From assembly GCA_017548985.1 (NCBI GenBank), contig JAFYYW010000031.1, forward strand, positions 1 through 64,000: a DNA stretch of 64,000 bases, written 5' to 3'. A program made the position numbers and the translations under genes. Origin of the DNA: Bacteroidales bacterium (GTDB lineage Bacteria; Bacteroidota; Bacteroidia; Bacteroidales; UBA932). This document shows, in pieces, positions 42,126 through 51,361 of the stretch. The notes beneath the pieces were generated by a model. That model saw only the letters and a program-made list of their open reading frames with translations. It had not been told where the DNA came from and made no database searches. Positions within the stretch are counted from its first letter, which is position 1; each line of letters begins with the position of its first letter.

Positions 42126-43541
42126 ATGACGTTCATTAATGACAACTTCATGCTTGGCAACGAAACCTCAAGGATTCTGTACAGCGAGCATGCCGCCAAA
42201 ATGCCCATCATCGACTATCACTGCCATTTGATCCCCAGGCAGATAGCGGAAAATATCCAGTTCCGTGACATCACCCAGTTATGGCTAGTGGACGGCCATG
42301 CCGGCGACCATTACAAGTGGCGCGCGATGAGGGCTAACGGGGTTCCTGAAGAGTACATCACAGGAGGGACCAAGTCTTCTTGGGAGATATTCGAGAAATG
42401 GGCTGAGACAATACCTTACACCATGCGTAACCCTCTCTACCATTGGACTCACCTGGAGCTCAGCAGGGTTTTCGGCATCGACAAACTCCTGAGTCCCAAG
42501 ACGGCCAGGGAGATATTCGAGGAATGTAACGCCAAACTCGCTACGGAGGAGTTCCGTGGCCAGGCCCTCATCCGTAAATTCAATGTCGAGGTTGTCTGCA
42601 CTACTGATGATCCCGCGGATGATCTCCGTTGGCATAAGATGATAGCAGAGAACCCGTTCGGCACCAAGGTGTTACCGGCATGGAGACCGGATAAGGCCAT
42701 GGCTGTGGAAGACCCCCAGAGCTACAAAGAATATCTGAAGAAACTGGGAGAAGCGGCAGGTAAGGATATCGATTCTTACACCGACCTTATCGAGGCCCTG
42801 CAAAAACGGCATGACTTCTTCGAATCCATGGGCTGCAAGCTATCAGACCATGGGATGGACACTTTCTATGGGGCTGATTACACGCATCTTGAGATAGAGT
42901 TGATATTCAAGAAAGTGCTTCTCGGAAAGGCACCAGGCCCGAAGGAGCTTGAGAAGTTCCGCAGCGCGTTCCTTCACGATATGGCTGTCATGGACGCGGA
43001 GTCAAGTTGGTCACAGCAATTCCATGTGGGCCCTCTCCGCAACAACAACTCCAAAATGTTCAAGCTGATTGGCCCCGACACAGGCTTCGACGCCATCGGA
43101 GATCTTCCGGTCGCCGCGGCCGGACATCGCTTCTTTGACCGTCTCGCCGCCGAGGACAAACTCGCCAAGACCATACTGTATTGCCTCAACCCTAAAGACA
43201 ACGAGGTGATGATGGCCATGGCTTACACATTTAACGACGGAACCTTCCCCGGGAAGATGCAGTTCGGTTCGGCTTGGTGGTTCCTGGATCAGGAAGACGG
43301 GATGCGCAAACAGATAAACGCTCTTTCCTCACAGGGCTTACTCAGCCGGTTCGTGGGAATGCTTACCGACTCTCGCAGTTTCATAAGCTATCCCCGCCAC
43401 GAATATTTCCGCCGAATCCTCTGCGATGTGATCGGTTCCGACGTTGAGGCTGGCAAACTCCCCGAGTCCGAACTCGATTTCATAGGCAAGATGGTTGAAG
43501 ACATCAGCTACAACAACGCGAAGAACTATTTCGCTTTCTAA
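42126..43541 (+). CDS. uxaC: Uronate isomerase
   Basis: Starting at the ATG at 42126 the product has 471 residues, the usual length. The family signature PIIDYHCHLIPRQIAEN (HxH metal ligands), SSWEIFEKWAETIPYTMRNPLYHWTHLEL spread in two parts, and DDPADDLRWH is clear. UxaC interconverts glucuronate and fructuronate, or galacturonate and tagaturonate, in the cytoplasm. The next enzymes, UxaB/UxuB and UxaA/UxuA, are not in this window, so they must lie elsewhere. The open frame extends upstream to 42024 but that part crosses the promoter. The stop codon at 43539-43541 is one base before the kdgK start. Confidence 0.95.
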   Translation: MTFINDNFMLGNETSRILYSEHAAKMPIIDYHCHLIPRQIAENIQFRDITQLWLVDGHAGDHYKWRAMRANGVPEEYITGGTKSSWEIFEKWAETIPYTMRNPLYHWTHLELSRVFGIDKLLSPKTAREIFEECNAKLATEEFRGQALIRKFNVEVVCTTDDPADDLRWHKMIAENPFGTKVLPAWRPDKAMAVEDPQSYKEYLKKLGEAAGKDIDSYTDLIEALQKRHDFFESMGCKLSDHGMDTFYGADYTHLEIELIFKKVLLGKAPGPKELEKFRSAFLHDMAVMDAESSWSQQFHVGPLRNNNSKMFKLIGPDTGFDAIGDLPVAAAGHRFFDRLAAEDKLAKTILYCLNPKDNEVMMAMAYTFNDGTFPGKMQFGSAWWFLDQEDGMRKQINALSSQGLLSRFVGMLTDSRSFISYPRHEYFRRILCDVIGSDVEAGKLPESELDFIGKMVEDISYNNAKNYFAF

Positions 43542-43542
43542 T

Positions 43543-44583
43543 ATGCCACGAGTCATCACTTTCGGAGAGATAATGCTCCGCCTCTCAACACCTGGCCACT
43601 TGCGTTTTTCGCAGGCGAGGCAGTTCGACGCCACTTTCGGAGGCGGTGAGGCCAATGTGGCCGTTTCACTTGCGAATTATGGTATTGATACCCAGTTCGT
43701 GACCCGTTTCCCCGAAAATGACCTGGCCAAAAGCTGTATTCAGGATCTTCATTCCTACGGGGTCGGGACAGATTTCTGCGTTTTCGGAGGTGAACGTCTG
43801 GGAATATATTTCCTTGAGACAGGCGCTGTCGCTCGACAGAGCAAAGTTGTCTATGACAGGGCCCACTCGGCCATCTCGACCATCGGGACCGGGATGATTG
43901 ATTGGGACAAGGTGTTCGCGGGCGCTGATTGGTTCCACTGGACCGGTATCACTCCGGCTCTCAGCCAGGGAGCCGCCGATGTGTGCCTGGAGGCCATCAA
44001 GGCCGCCAACCGTATGGGTATCACGGTATCCTGCGACCTCAACTATCGCAAAAACCTCTGGAAATATGGTAAGACGGCCTCCGATATCATGCCTGCCCTG
44101 GTGAACGGTTGCGACATTATCCTCGGTAACGAGGAGGATGCAGACAAGATATTCGGAATCAAACCGGAAGGATTTGATGTGACGGCAACCGGCGGTGCCA
44201 TCGACCAGAATATATTCCAGAGTGTGGGAGAGAAATTGATGGAGAGATTCCCCAGGGCAAAGAAAGTCATCTTCACCATCCGCGGCTCAATCAACGCGAA
44301 CCACAACACCTGGGGAGGTGTGCTCTGGGATGGGAAAACCCTTTACCAGTCATCTCGCTACGATATCACCCATATCGTTGACCGGGTAGGTGGCGGCGAT
44401 AGCTTTATGGGCGGCCTGATCTATGGTCTGCTAACATATCCAAATGACGACCAGAAAGCCCTCAACTTCGCTGCCGCGGCTTCCTGCCTCAAACATACGA
44501 TATTCGGAGATTTCAATCAGGTCACGGTCGCCGAGGTCGAGAACCTTATGAAGGGCGACGGCTCCGGACGAGTCTCCCGCTAA
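43543..44583 (+). CDS. kdgK: 2-dehydro-3-deoxygluconate kinase
   Basis: The 346-residue PfkB-family kinase begins [18 protein letters not shown]. It has the substrate loop [24 protein letters not shown], a typical KdgK segment, and the C-terminal [13 protein letters not shown], where the Asp is the catalytic base and the Gly-rich stretch the anion hole. It phosphorylates KDG to KDPG with ATP. KDG is supplied by KduD and by the UxaC branch, so this kinase joins both uronate routes. The gene begins one base after uxaC and is followed by a 43-base gap carrying a short dispersed repeat. Confidence 0.95.
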   Translation: MPRVITFGEIMLRLSTPGHLRFSQARQFDATFGGGEANVAVSLANYGIDTQFVTRFPENDLAKSCIQDLHSYGVGTDFCVFGGERLGIYFLETGAVARQSKVVYDRAHSAISTIGTGMIDWDKVFAGADWFHWTGITPALSQGAADVCLEAIKAANRMGITVSCDLNYRKNLWKYGKTASDIMPALVNGCDIILGNEEDADKIFGIKPEGFDVTATGGAIDQNIFQSVGEKLMERFPRAKKVIFTIRGSINANHNTWGGVLWDGKTLYQSSRYDITHIVDRVGGGDSFMGGLIYGLLTYPNDDQKALNFAAAASCLKHTIFGDFNQVTVAEVENLMKGDGSGRVSR

Positions 44584-44584
44584 T

Positions 44585-44611
44585 TGTCATTCTGAGCGTA
44601 GCGAAAAATCT
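44585..44611 (+). repeat. Short dispersed repeat (TGTCATTCTGAGCG type)
   Basis: The gap between kdgK and kdgA holds TTGTCATTCTGAGCG, then TAGCGAAAAATCT. Repeats of this form (TGTCATTCTGAGCG..GCGAA..AATCT) recur in many bacterial genomes; that is from memory. It is co-transcribed and lies between the coding regions. Confidence 0.7.
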
Positions 44612-44626
44612 AATAATGAATTATTT

Positions 44627-45292
44627 ATGGCGAAATATAGCAAACTTCAAGTAATACGGGCAATAACGGAGACGGGCTTGGTCCCGGTCTTCTACAGTCC
44701 TGATCTTGAAACTTCCAAAAAGATTCTCAAGGCCTGTTACGACGGAGGAGTGAGAGTTTTTGAGTTCACTAACCGGGGTGATTTCGCTCATGAGGTTTTT
44801 TGCGAACTGGTCAAGTTCGCCAACGCCCAACTTCCCGGAATGATCCTGGGAATAGGGTCGGTAGTGGATCCCGGGACGGCGGCCTTGTTTATACAGTCAG
44901 GAGCCAACTTCGTGGTCGGTCCTCTTTTTAACCCCGATATAGTCCCCGTCTGCAATAGGAGGCTTATTCCTTACTTCCCGGGTTGCGCCACTCCTTCCGA
45001 GATAGGAGCCGCCCAGCAAGCCGGATGCGACATCTGCAAGGTGTTCCCCGGGGATGTTCTCGGACCAGCTTTCATCAAGAGCATAATGGCTCCGATGCCT
45101 TGGAGCCAGCTTATGGTCACAGGCGGAGTAAAACCAACAAGGGAGAATCTCGAGGCCTGGTTCAAGGCAGGCGCGACCTGCGTGGGCATGGGATCCCACC
45201 TGTTCCCGAAGGACGTTATAGCCGCGGGTGAATGGAATAAGATTTCCGAGCTTTGCGCCGAAACATTGGAAATAATAAAATCATTGAGATAA
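44627..45292 (+). CDS. kdgA: KDPG/KHG aldolase
   Basis: The 221-residue class I aldolase has [14 protein letters not shown] at the N-terminus, the Glu in FEFTNRG, and ICKVFPGD with the Schiff-base Lys. It splits 2-keto-3-deoxy-6-phosphogluconate into pyruvate and glyceraldehyde-3-phosphate, completing uronate catabolism. The length and the [16 protein letters not shown] segment fit Bacteroidetes members. It follows kdgK and precedes the transporter by 1 base. Confidence 0.93.
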   Translation: MAKYSKLQVIRAITETGLVPVFYSPDLETSKKILKACYDGGVRVFEFTNRGDFAHEVFCELVKFANAQLPGMILGIGSVVDPGTAALFIQSGANFVVGPLFNPDIVPVCNRRLIPYFPGCATPSEIGAAQQAGCDICKVFPGDVLGPAFIKSIMAPMPWSQLMVTGGVKPTRENLEAWFKAGATCVGMGSHLFPKDVIAAGEWNKISELCAETLEIIKSLR

Positions 45293-45293
45293 A

Positions 45294-46745
45294 ATGTCAA
45301 CACAGAAGAAACTGATGACCGATTGGAGATGGTGGATATGCAGCCTTCTCTTCGTCGCCACGACCGTTAACTACCTTGACCGTCAGGTACTTTCTCTCAC
45401 ATACGAGGAATTTATCAAACCCGAATTCCACTGGTCTGACGCCAACTACGGTACAATCACCTCATTCTTCTCCATCCTTTACGCTATCGCTTGCCTTTTC
45501 GCCGGCAAGTTCGTGGACTGGATGGGGACAAAGAAAGGATACCTGATCGCTATCGGAGTCTGGTCGGCCGGCGCCGTGATGCACGCCGCTTGCGGCTGGG
45601 CGACAGCGCATTTGGGCGGCTTTGAGTCTGTCGCGGCGATGAGAGCGGTTGAGGCCGGATCGAACGCGGCTTTGGCCGTAGCCACCACTTCGGTTTACTT
45701 ATTCCTGCTTTGTCGAGGCATCCTCGCACTTGGAGAGGCCGGCAACTTCCCGGCCGCCATCAAGGTCACGGCCGAATATTTCCCAAAGAAGGACAGGGCT
45801 TTCGCCACGTCAATCTTCAATGCAGGAGCGTCTGTGGGAGCTTTGGCCGCACCGCTTTGTATTCCTCCGCTCGCAAAAGCTTTCGGTTGGGAATGGGCTT
45901 TCATCATCATTGGTGGACTCGGTTTCATCTGGATGTTCTTCTGGAACTTCATGTATGACAGGCCTGAAAAGAGCAAACACGTGAATGAGGCCGAGTTGGA
46001 GTACATACTCCAGGACGACGCCGCGGACGAGGCGGAGAAAGCCGCATTGGCGCAGGAGAAGAGCATTCCGTTCATCCAGGCGTTCAAATATCGCCAGACT
46101 TGGTCCTTCATCGTCGGCAAGTTCCTGACAGATGGCGTATGGTGGTTCTTCCTTTTCTGGGCTCCCTCATATTTCAGCAACCAGTTTGGAGCCCCGGCGA
46201 CCTCCGCTAAGGGACAGGCCTTGATATTCACTCTCTACGCCATTGTCACAGTGGTATCGCTAATCGGAGGATACCTTCCGAAATTGTTCGTGGAAAAGAA
46301 AGGGATGCACCCGTATTCAGGACGTATGCTGGCGATGCTCCTTTTCGCCTTCATCCCGCTTTGCTCTTTGTTCGCGCAACCTCTGGGAGTCCATTTCAAC
46401 TCTCCTTGGTGGCCAGCCATCCTTATCGGACTCGCTGCCGCCGGACACCAGGCCTGGTCCGCGAATATCTTCTCAACGGTAGGAGACATGTTCCCCAAGG
46501 GTGCCATCGCCACGATTACGGGTATTGGCGCCATGGCCGGAGGAGTCGGCTCCATGATTATCCAGAAAGTCGCAGGTAACCTTTTCACTTACGCCGAGAA
46601 CGCGGGGGCGGCATTCCAATTCCTTGGATTTGAAGGCAAGCCCGCCGGATATTTCATGGTGTTCTGTTTCTGCGGCATCGCTTATCTGCTGGCTTGGATC
46701 ATCATGAGGATCCTCGTGCCGAAGTACAAGCCGGTCGTGATCTGA
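45294..46745 (+). CDS. exuT: MFS transporter, hexuronate (ExuT-like) type
   Basis: The 483-residue inner-membrane protein has about 12 hydrophobic segments and starts with WWICSLLFVATTVNYLDRQ, where NYLDRQ is typical of the anion:cation symporter group that includes ExuT and GudP. A GxxxDxxG-type loop appears as GKFVDWMGTKKGY between TM2 and TM3. Gene order uxaC, kdgK, kdgA, transporter supports uptake of glucuronate or galacturonate (or unsaturated uronate) from the periplasm. Exact substrate is inference. It has an insertion around residues 85-125 with GWATAHLGGFESVAAM, longer than in E. coli ExuT. Confidence 0.85.
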   Translation: MSTQKKLMTDWRWWICSLLFVATTVNYLDRQVLSLTYEEFIKPEFHWSDANYGTITSFFSILYAIACLFAGKFVDWMGTKKGYLIAIGVWSAGAVMHAACGWATAHLGGFESVAAMRAVEAGSNAALAVATTSVYLFLLCRGILALGEAGNFPAAIKVTAEYFPKKDRAFATSIFNAGASVGALAAPLCIPPLAKAFGWEWAFIIIGGLGFIWMFFWNFMYDRPEKSKHVNEAELEYILQDDAADEAEKAALAQEKSIPFIQAFKYRQTWSFIVGKFLTDGVWWFFLFWAPSYFSNQFGAPATSAKGQALIFTLYAIVTVVSLIGGYLPKLFVEKKGMHPYSGRMLAMLLFAFIPLCSLFAQPLGVHFNSPWWPAILIGLAAAGHQAWSANIFSTVGDMFPKGAIATITGIGAMAGGVGSMIIQKVAGNLFTYAENAGAAFQFLGFEGKPAGYFMVFCFCGIAYLLAWIIMRILVPKYKPVVI

Positions 46746-46762
46746 TATAGATTTAGATAAAA

Positions 46763-47863
46763 ATGAAACGGGTATTATTATCGCTTTCCGTTATTCTTTC
46801 CCTGATTGGTTGCGGGAAGCGGACAGCGGAACTGAACCTATTGGTCGGAACTTATACCGACACGGAAAGCAAAGGAATATATTCATTCCGGTTCAACCAG
46901 AACACCGGGGACAATTCACCTCTTTCCGTGACTGAAATCCCGAACCCTTCATTCCTCGCGGTCACCCCGGACAATAAGATTGTATATTCCGTCACCGAGC
47001 AACAGGTTGACGCCGCCGTGTCCGCCTTTGCTTACAACCCGGCGGACGGAACTCTCAAACTGTTGGGCAAGCGGCCCACGTACGGCAGCAGTCCCTGCCA
47101 TGTCACTTATGTCGGAAAAGATGTGGTCGCCACGAACTATTCTTCCGGGTCTTTGACAATATTCCCGCTAGAAGGTGACGGCAATCTTAAGGACGGCTCC
47201 TTGATCGAGTTCTTTGAGATTGGCCCCGACTCCTTACGCCAAGAGGGTTCACATATTCATTCATCACAGGTGTCTCCTGACGGGAAGTTCTTGTTTGTCA
47301 TAGACTTAGGCGGCGATTATATTTACCGTTACCCGGTCGAAGACGGAAAAGTCACGACTTCAGAACCGGTAAAGATCAAGGTTCCGGCAGGAGAAGGTCC
47401 ACGACATTTCGACTATTCAAAGGACGGTCATTTCATGTATGTGATAACGGAACTTGAAGGCAATGTCCTGGTGTATGAATATAATGACGGAGACCTTTCG
47501 CTCAAACAAACCATCGAGGCTGATCCGCTCCATGCCAGGGGAAGCGCCGACATACATTTTTCCCCTGATGGCAAGTTCCTCTACGGCAGCAATCGTCTGA
47601 AGGGGGACGGGATAGCGATCTTCAAACAGAACAGCGAGACCGGACTCCTCGAATATGCCGGCTACCAGGAAACCGGTATCCATCCAAGGAACTTCGCGGT
47701 TTCTCCGAACGGAAAGTTTGTGATCGTGGCTTGCAGGGACAGTGACGTTATCCAAGTATTCAGTCGCGACCCCAAGACAGGACTCCTGAATAACACCGGA
47801 AAGGACATAAAAGTCCCCCACCCGGTATGCGTGATCCTGACTCCGATAATCTCCGCGATATGA
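46763..47863 (+). CDS. Lactonase-family beta-propeller lipoprotein (6-phosphogluconolactonase-like)
   Basis: The 366-residue product has a lipoprotein signal (LSLIGCGK, Cys17), then a seven-bladed propeller with LLVGTYTDTESKGIY, IHSSQVSPDGKFLFVIDLG, GPRHFDYSKDGHFMYVITE and IHFSPDGKFLYGSNR, typical of PF10282 lactonases. The family hydrolyses 6-phosphogluconolactone or other sugar lactones. Because this member is exported, its natural substrate is probably a non-phosphorylated aldono- or uronolactone in the periplasm. It is last in the uronate operon and its stop overlaps a small open frame (47860-47952) by 4 bases. Confidence 0.85.
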   Translation: MKRVLLSLSVILSLIGCGKRTAELNLLVGTYTDTESKGIYSFRFNQNTGDNSPLSVTEIPNPSFLAVTPDNKIVYSVTEQQVDAAVSAFAYNPADGTLKLLGKRPTYGSSPCHVTYVGKDVVATNYSSGSLTIFPLEGDGNLKDGSLIEFFEIGPDSLRQEGSHIHSSQVSPDGKFLFVIDLGGDYIYRYPVEDGKVTTSEPVKIKVPAGEGPRHFDYSKDGHFMYVITELEGNVLVYEYNDGDLSLKQTIEADPLHARGSADIHFSPDGKFLYGSNRLKGDGIAIFKQNSETGLLEYAGYQETGIHPRNFAVSPNGKFVIVACRDSDVIQVFSRDPKTGLLNNTGKDIKVPHPVCVILTPIISAI

Positions 47864-47952
47864 TCATAGCATCTGACACAAAGCATATCAAGCCTTTCAC
47901 GACTCTACAGGTTCATTCTCCGAAAGAGTTCGTCCAGCTGGTCAGAGGTTAA
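47860..47952 (+). CDS. Possible small ORF after the lactonase gene
   Basis: A 30-codon frame starts at an ATG overlapping the lactonase stop codon (ATGA) and ends 2 bases before the convergent DUF5009 gene. The product reads MIIASDTKHIKPFTT then LQVHSPKEFVQLVRG. I do not recognise it. The stop-start overlap suggests translational coupling, but such a short frame can arise by chance or be the remnant of a longer gene. Confidence 0.3.
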   Translation: MIIASDTKHIKPFTTLQVHSPKEFVQLVRG

Positions 47953-47953
47953 T

Positions 47954-49150
47954 CTATATTTTCAACTTAAGTCCCGCCTTGCCAAGAAGCCAGGCGGTGG
48001 CTATGCACAACATAGAGAACAAAGCGCACTTGACGAGTCCGACCCCTCCGGCAAGCCAAGAGGGGACGGTCGGGGAGAAGACCACCCATAAGGCGTAATA
48101 CAGATACGGCATCATATACACCGTGAGCGTGGCCGTACCGGCGGGGCTGAGAGGCTTGAACCACCCTGTCCAAGTCCGTCTCTCAAGGTAACGGAGCAAG
48201 GTGTATAAAGCTACGGAAATAGCTGATACATAGAGGCACCAAGGCAGAGTGCCTATAATCTTGGACGTGATCCAGAACTGGTGCGCTCCCCATCCGAGAA
48301 GAGCGAGTATGATGGCGGCTCCGAAGCCGGAACCGACCCGGAACGAAACCGCTTTTTCAGACAGTCTTTTATCGGCGAGTGTCGTCATCATTCCGCCGAG
48401 AACCATCAACGCGCAGGAACCGTTCCCGAGATGGATAGCCCGGGCGAAATCAGAAATGAAATTACTACCCTCAATCAAACTTCCCCCATCACGAAGACCG
48501 GTGGTCAGCATATTCAGGAGGCACACGGCAAGCCAGAGCAGCGCTATGATCCAGGGTTTTTTCCTCGATAGCATCCAGGATATGGCGCAGAATAAATACG
48601 CCCATCCGATCAATCCGAGTATTCCCCACCAGCCGGCCTGGAAATACTCCCCGTCACCGTCCCGGAAAGTAAGCGCCAGAAAGAGAAGAATCGCCAACCC
48701 GGCGACCTGCAGCCATCTTTTCGGCTTGAACTCTTTCGGATATTGGTTCCAAACCAGGAAGAACCCCAGAACCATCAGCATCCAATAGGTTCCTTTACCG
48801 TAACCGACTATAGGAGAGAAACTTCCCTCGGAATTGACGATGAATACGCCCATCAATAGCAACGCGAGGGTTCTTGATAGAATATGCCCGAAAACACCTT
48901 CGCCCGGCTGCCCCTTGGAGAACCTTCTCTCAATCGCGTAGGGGATGGACAAACCAACCGAGAACAAGAACATCGGGAACACGATGTCAGCCAGCCCCAT
49001 TCCGTCCTGGGTCGCCGCGGTGTGTCCTATCCATCCGGGAACATTTCCGACGGTCCAAAGGTCATTCACGAAAACCATCAGGAACATTGTAAGTCCCCGG
49101 AGCATATCTATGGCACCATTGCGCCGGTCAAGGAAATTCTCTTCAGACAT
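47954..49150 (-). CDS. DUF5009-type integral membrane acyltransferase-like protein
   Basis: About 398 residues from the ATG at 49150. The N-terminus RRNGAIDMLRGLTMFLMVFVND contains the DxxRG motif of DUF5009/heparan N-acetyltransferase-like membrane proteins, followed by about 10 hydrophobic segments. The family is thought to transfer acyl groups to sugars across the membrane, but no activity is shown for Bacteroidales members that I can cite. It is convergent with the uronate operon and starts 8 bases after the beta-propeller glycosidase gene on the minus strand, suggesting both act on the same sugar. Confidence 0.8.
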   Translation of the reverse strand: MSEENFLDRRNGAIDMLRGLTMFLMVFVNDLWTVGNVPGWIGHTAATQDGMGLADIVFPMFLFSVGLSIPYAIERRFSKGQPGEGVFGHILSRTLALLLMGVFIVNSEGSFSPIVGYGKGTYWMLMVLGFFLVWNQYPKEFKPKRWLQVAGLAILLFLALTFRDGDGEYFQAGWWGILGLIGWAYLFCAISWMLSRKKPWIIALLWLAVCLLNMLTTGLRDGGSLIEGSNFISDFARAIHLGNGSCALMVLGGMMTTLADKRLSEKAVSFRVGSGFGAAIILALLGWGAHQFWITSKIIGTLPWCLYVSAISVALYTLLRYLERRTWTGWFKPLSPAGTATLTVYMMPYLYYALWVVFSPTVPSWLAGGVGLVKCALFSMLCIATAWLLGKAGLKLKI

Positions 49151-49158
49151 TTTACTTT

Positions 49159-50211
49159 TCAAAGTTCTTTGGATGTGGCGAGGGCGATGCCGCGGTTATT
49201 ATCCTCGTCCACGGCGCAATAGAAATGATAAACCGTACCTTTCCACTTGACCATGCAAGGTTTGTGGGCGTAACGGTTGTCGAATGGTTCCGATGGCTTG
49301 ATCAGCGGCTCTCCCGTCCAATCTGTCCAATGGACAAGGTCGTATGAGCAGGCGAAAGAATCCCAGGCGTAATTCCTGGTTTTATCCCAATTGAATCCGA
49401 AATAGAACATCACCCAAAGCTTTCCGATTCTCTGGACGTGAGCGTCTCCGGTGATACCCCTGTTTCCGTGCTCCAGGACAGGGTCTGAGCCATAGCGCTT
49501 CCAGGAGACCATGTCGTCACTCACGGCCATACCGATCCTCTCGGCGTTACCCTTGGCGTTGTAATACATCACGAAAGGATGACCCGTCAGTTTCCAAGGA
49601 TCCCGTATCACGCTGCTCTTGTATATTTTAACATTATCCCACCAGGACGCGTCCGGATCTTTAGGCGAAATAATTGGTTGATCAAACCGGCTCCACTCAT
49701 GAGGCTCGGCAGGGTTCCCGGTCGTGTAAGCCATCCCAGGAGACAGGACTCCACTCTCATATCCGGAAGCGTCTCCTCCAAGATAGCTCATCCAATACTT
49801 TTCGTCATATTTCTCCAGCTCATACGACCCGCCCCATTTCGTGTCCACCAGAGCCAGGTAACCGGCTTTCTGGTTGACATCCCAGTCGGTTTCTTTTGAA
49901 TATGACATCAACCTGCCAAGAGTCTTCCACTCAAGGAGATCCTCACTCTCGGCAAGCCAGGTCTCATATCCCCGGCCGTCGAAGATGATATAGACCATGT
50001 ACCATTTCCCATCCTTACGGAAAACGCTGGGGCTGTCCGCGGCCAGACTTTCAGTCCCAGGTATGACAAGTCCCCTTTTGAAAGGAGTTTTCACCTCCTC
50101 AAATACTTTTTCCATCTCCTTCTGGGGAACTTCCATCGGAAGATCTCTGACGCAACCACCCGCATAAAGCAGTGATGTCAAAGCAACTATAATCGCTAAA
50201 TCAGTTCTCAT
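49159..50211 (-). CDS. Five-bladed beta-propeller glycosidase-like lipoprotein (GH43/GH32 clan type)
   Basis: About 350 residues from the ATG at 50211, with a lipoprotein signal (LLYAGGCVRD). The sequence repeats propeller-blade patterns such as ADSPSVFRKDGKWYMVYI, GKLWVMFYFGF and HKPCMVKWKGTVYHFY, and a SGYESGVLSPGMAY stretch. The layout (Asp in ADSPSV, a second acid in VSDDMVSW blades, Glu in later blades) resembles GH43/GH32/GH117-like glycosidases, though I cannot assign one family. It is an exported exo-acting enzyme candidate. It diverges from the PepSY-like gene and is co-transcribed with the DUF5009 gene. Confidence 0.65.
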   Translation of the reverse strand: MRTDLAIIVALTSLLYAGGCVRDLPMEVPQKEMEKVFEEVKTPFKRGLVIPGTESLAADSPSVFRKDGKWYMVYIIFDGRGYETWLAESEDLLEWKTLGRLMSYSKETDWDVNQKAGYLALVDTKWGGSYELEKYDEKYWMSYLGGDASGYESGVLSPGMAYTTGNPAEPHEWSRFDQPIISPKDPDASWWDNVKIYKSSVIRDPWKLTGHPFVMYYNAKGNAERIGMAVSDDMVSWKRYGSDPVLEHGNRGITGDAHVQRIGKLWVMFYFGFNWDKTRNYAWDSFACSYDLVHWTDWTGEPLIKPSEPFDNRYAHKPCMVKWKGTVYHFYCAVDEDNNRGIALATSKEL

Positions 50212-50256
50212 AAATGCCAAGTTAATAATAAATGAGGAATATAGGATAAAAAATAG

Positions 50257-50264
50257 TACCTTTG
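50257..50264 (+). promoter_or_regulatory. -7 promoter element TACCTTTG
   Basis: TACCTTTG followed by GCGGCC matches the TAnnTTTG consensus and lies 23 bases before the ATG at 50288, a good distance for a short leader upstream of the PepSY-like gene. Confidence 0.55.
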
Positions 50265-50287
50265 CGGCCCCATTTCAATAGATTATT

Positions 50288-51235
50288 ATGATGATTAATA
50301 ATAAAACTCTTTGTTCCATTTCACTAATCCTTATTGTCGTTCTCGGCCTGTTGATATCTGCCGGTTGTGATAAGGAAGCGCGCGCCCCTTATGATACTAT
50401 TCCCGAATATGTCCTTGCGGATTTCAATAAGCGTTATCCTGACGCGACTCTGATCAACGACCATTACGGTGAGGATTACGCAGGTTGGGCCCAATTGGAA
50501 TTCGTTGATGGTGATGGGCTTAGAGCCACAGCCCACTACAAGGATCGAATATGGATGATGACCAATAAAGAGTATTCGAAGGATGATTTCATCTACCAGC
50601 TTCCTAGGATAGTAGCCCGGACGTATATCGGAACGGGAGTGGCAAATGAGGACTATTCTTCCGACAACAGTTATATAATGGAGATATCCCGCCGCTATTT
50701 CGAGAAAAAACAATTTGAGTTCTGCTTCGAGATTCCCTACGAGGACGAGAACTCAATCAACGGCGTTGTCTTTGAATCCAACACCATAGCGATCGACGAT
50801 GATGGCGACCTGCTTTATTATGAGCATAACTATGTCAACCCTTCATATTGGTGGAGGGATATTACCCAGTCGCTAAATAGTGTAAGTGGGTTTTTGCCGA
50901 CGGGAGCGACTATACTCGGGTGCGTGAACGAGGACGGCAACAACCTTATCTTCTTTATGGATAATGGTATAGTCAAGACAGCCAAATCTTCTCAAGGACG
51001 TAATTGGGAATGGGAAAAGACCTACTTCCAGATTGACAGCGCGAATCTCACAGAGGCTGCGGCAAAAGCGAGGGATGAATTCCTTTCCGAGCACGAAGGC
51101 TACCGCTTCACGACCTTGTACAGTGTTGAGGACAGGTTAGGTAAATACTATGGTCTCAAGTTCGAGAAGGGCGACTGGAAATACTCTTGGACTACCAACT
51201 GGGCAGCCATAACTATCTATATTCCAGCGGAATAG
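50288..51235 (+). CDS. PepSY-like lipoprotein
   Basis: The 315-residue product has a lipoprotein signal (LLISAGCDKE). Repeated segments such as IPEYVLADFNKRYPDATL, GWAQLEFVDGDGLRATAHY, and ANLTEAAAKARDEFL with KYYGLKFEKGDWK resemble the PepSY-like/beta-lactamase-inhibitor-like domains of small Bacteroidetes periplasmic proteins. The function is unknown; such proteins may inhibit proteases or bind envelope components. It has its own promoter and lies 126 bases before GH38, so it may be transcribed separately. It could simply be an envelope-stress protein rather than part of glycan use. Confidence 0.6.
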   Translation: MMINNKTLCSISLILIVVLGLLISAGCDKEARAPYDTIPEYVLADFNKRYPDATLINDHYGEDYAGWAQLEFVDGDGLRATAHYKDRIWMMTNKEYSKDDFIYQLPRIVARTYIGTGVANEDYSSDNSYIMEISRRYFEKKQFEFCFEIPYEDENSINGVVFESNTIAIDDDGDLLYYEHNYVNPSYWWRDITQSLNSVSGFLPTGATILGCVNEDGNNLIFFMDNGIVKTAKSSQGRNWEWEKTYFQIDSANLTEAAAKARDEFLSEHEGYRFTTLYSVEDRLGKYYGLKFEKGDWKYSWTTNWAAITIYIPAE

Positions 51236-51330
51236 ACTCCAGGGCTCGACCTTTTGGGGCTGGCGCCAAATGTTTTTCCAAAATCCGTAAATGATTTCCG
51301 GCGAAAGTATCTTTTGTTCGTTTTTTTTTA

Positions 51331-51345
51331 TATTTTTGTACAAAA
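51331..51345 (+). promoter_or_regulatory. -7 element TATTTTTG overlapping a perfect palindrome
   Basis: TATTTTTG (51331-51338) is 23 bases before the GH38 start codon and overlaps TTTTGTACAAAA (51334-51345), a perfect 12-base palindrome. A TTTG at 51313-51316 is 14 bases upstream, shorter than the usual spacing. The palindrome is a candidate operator. Confidence 0.45.
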
Positions 51346-51361
51346 CGATACTTCTATCAAT

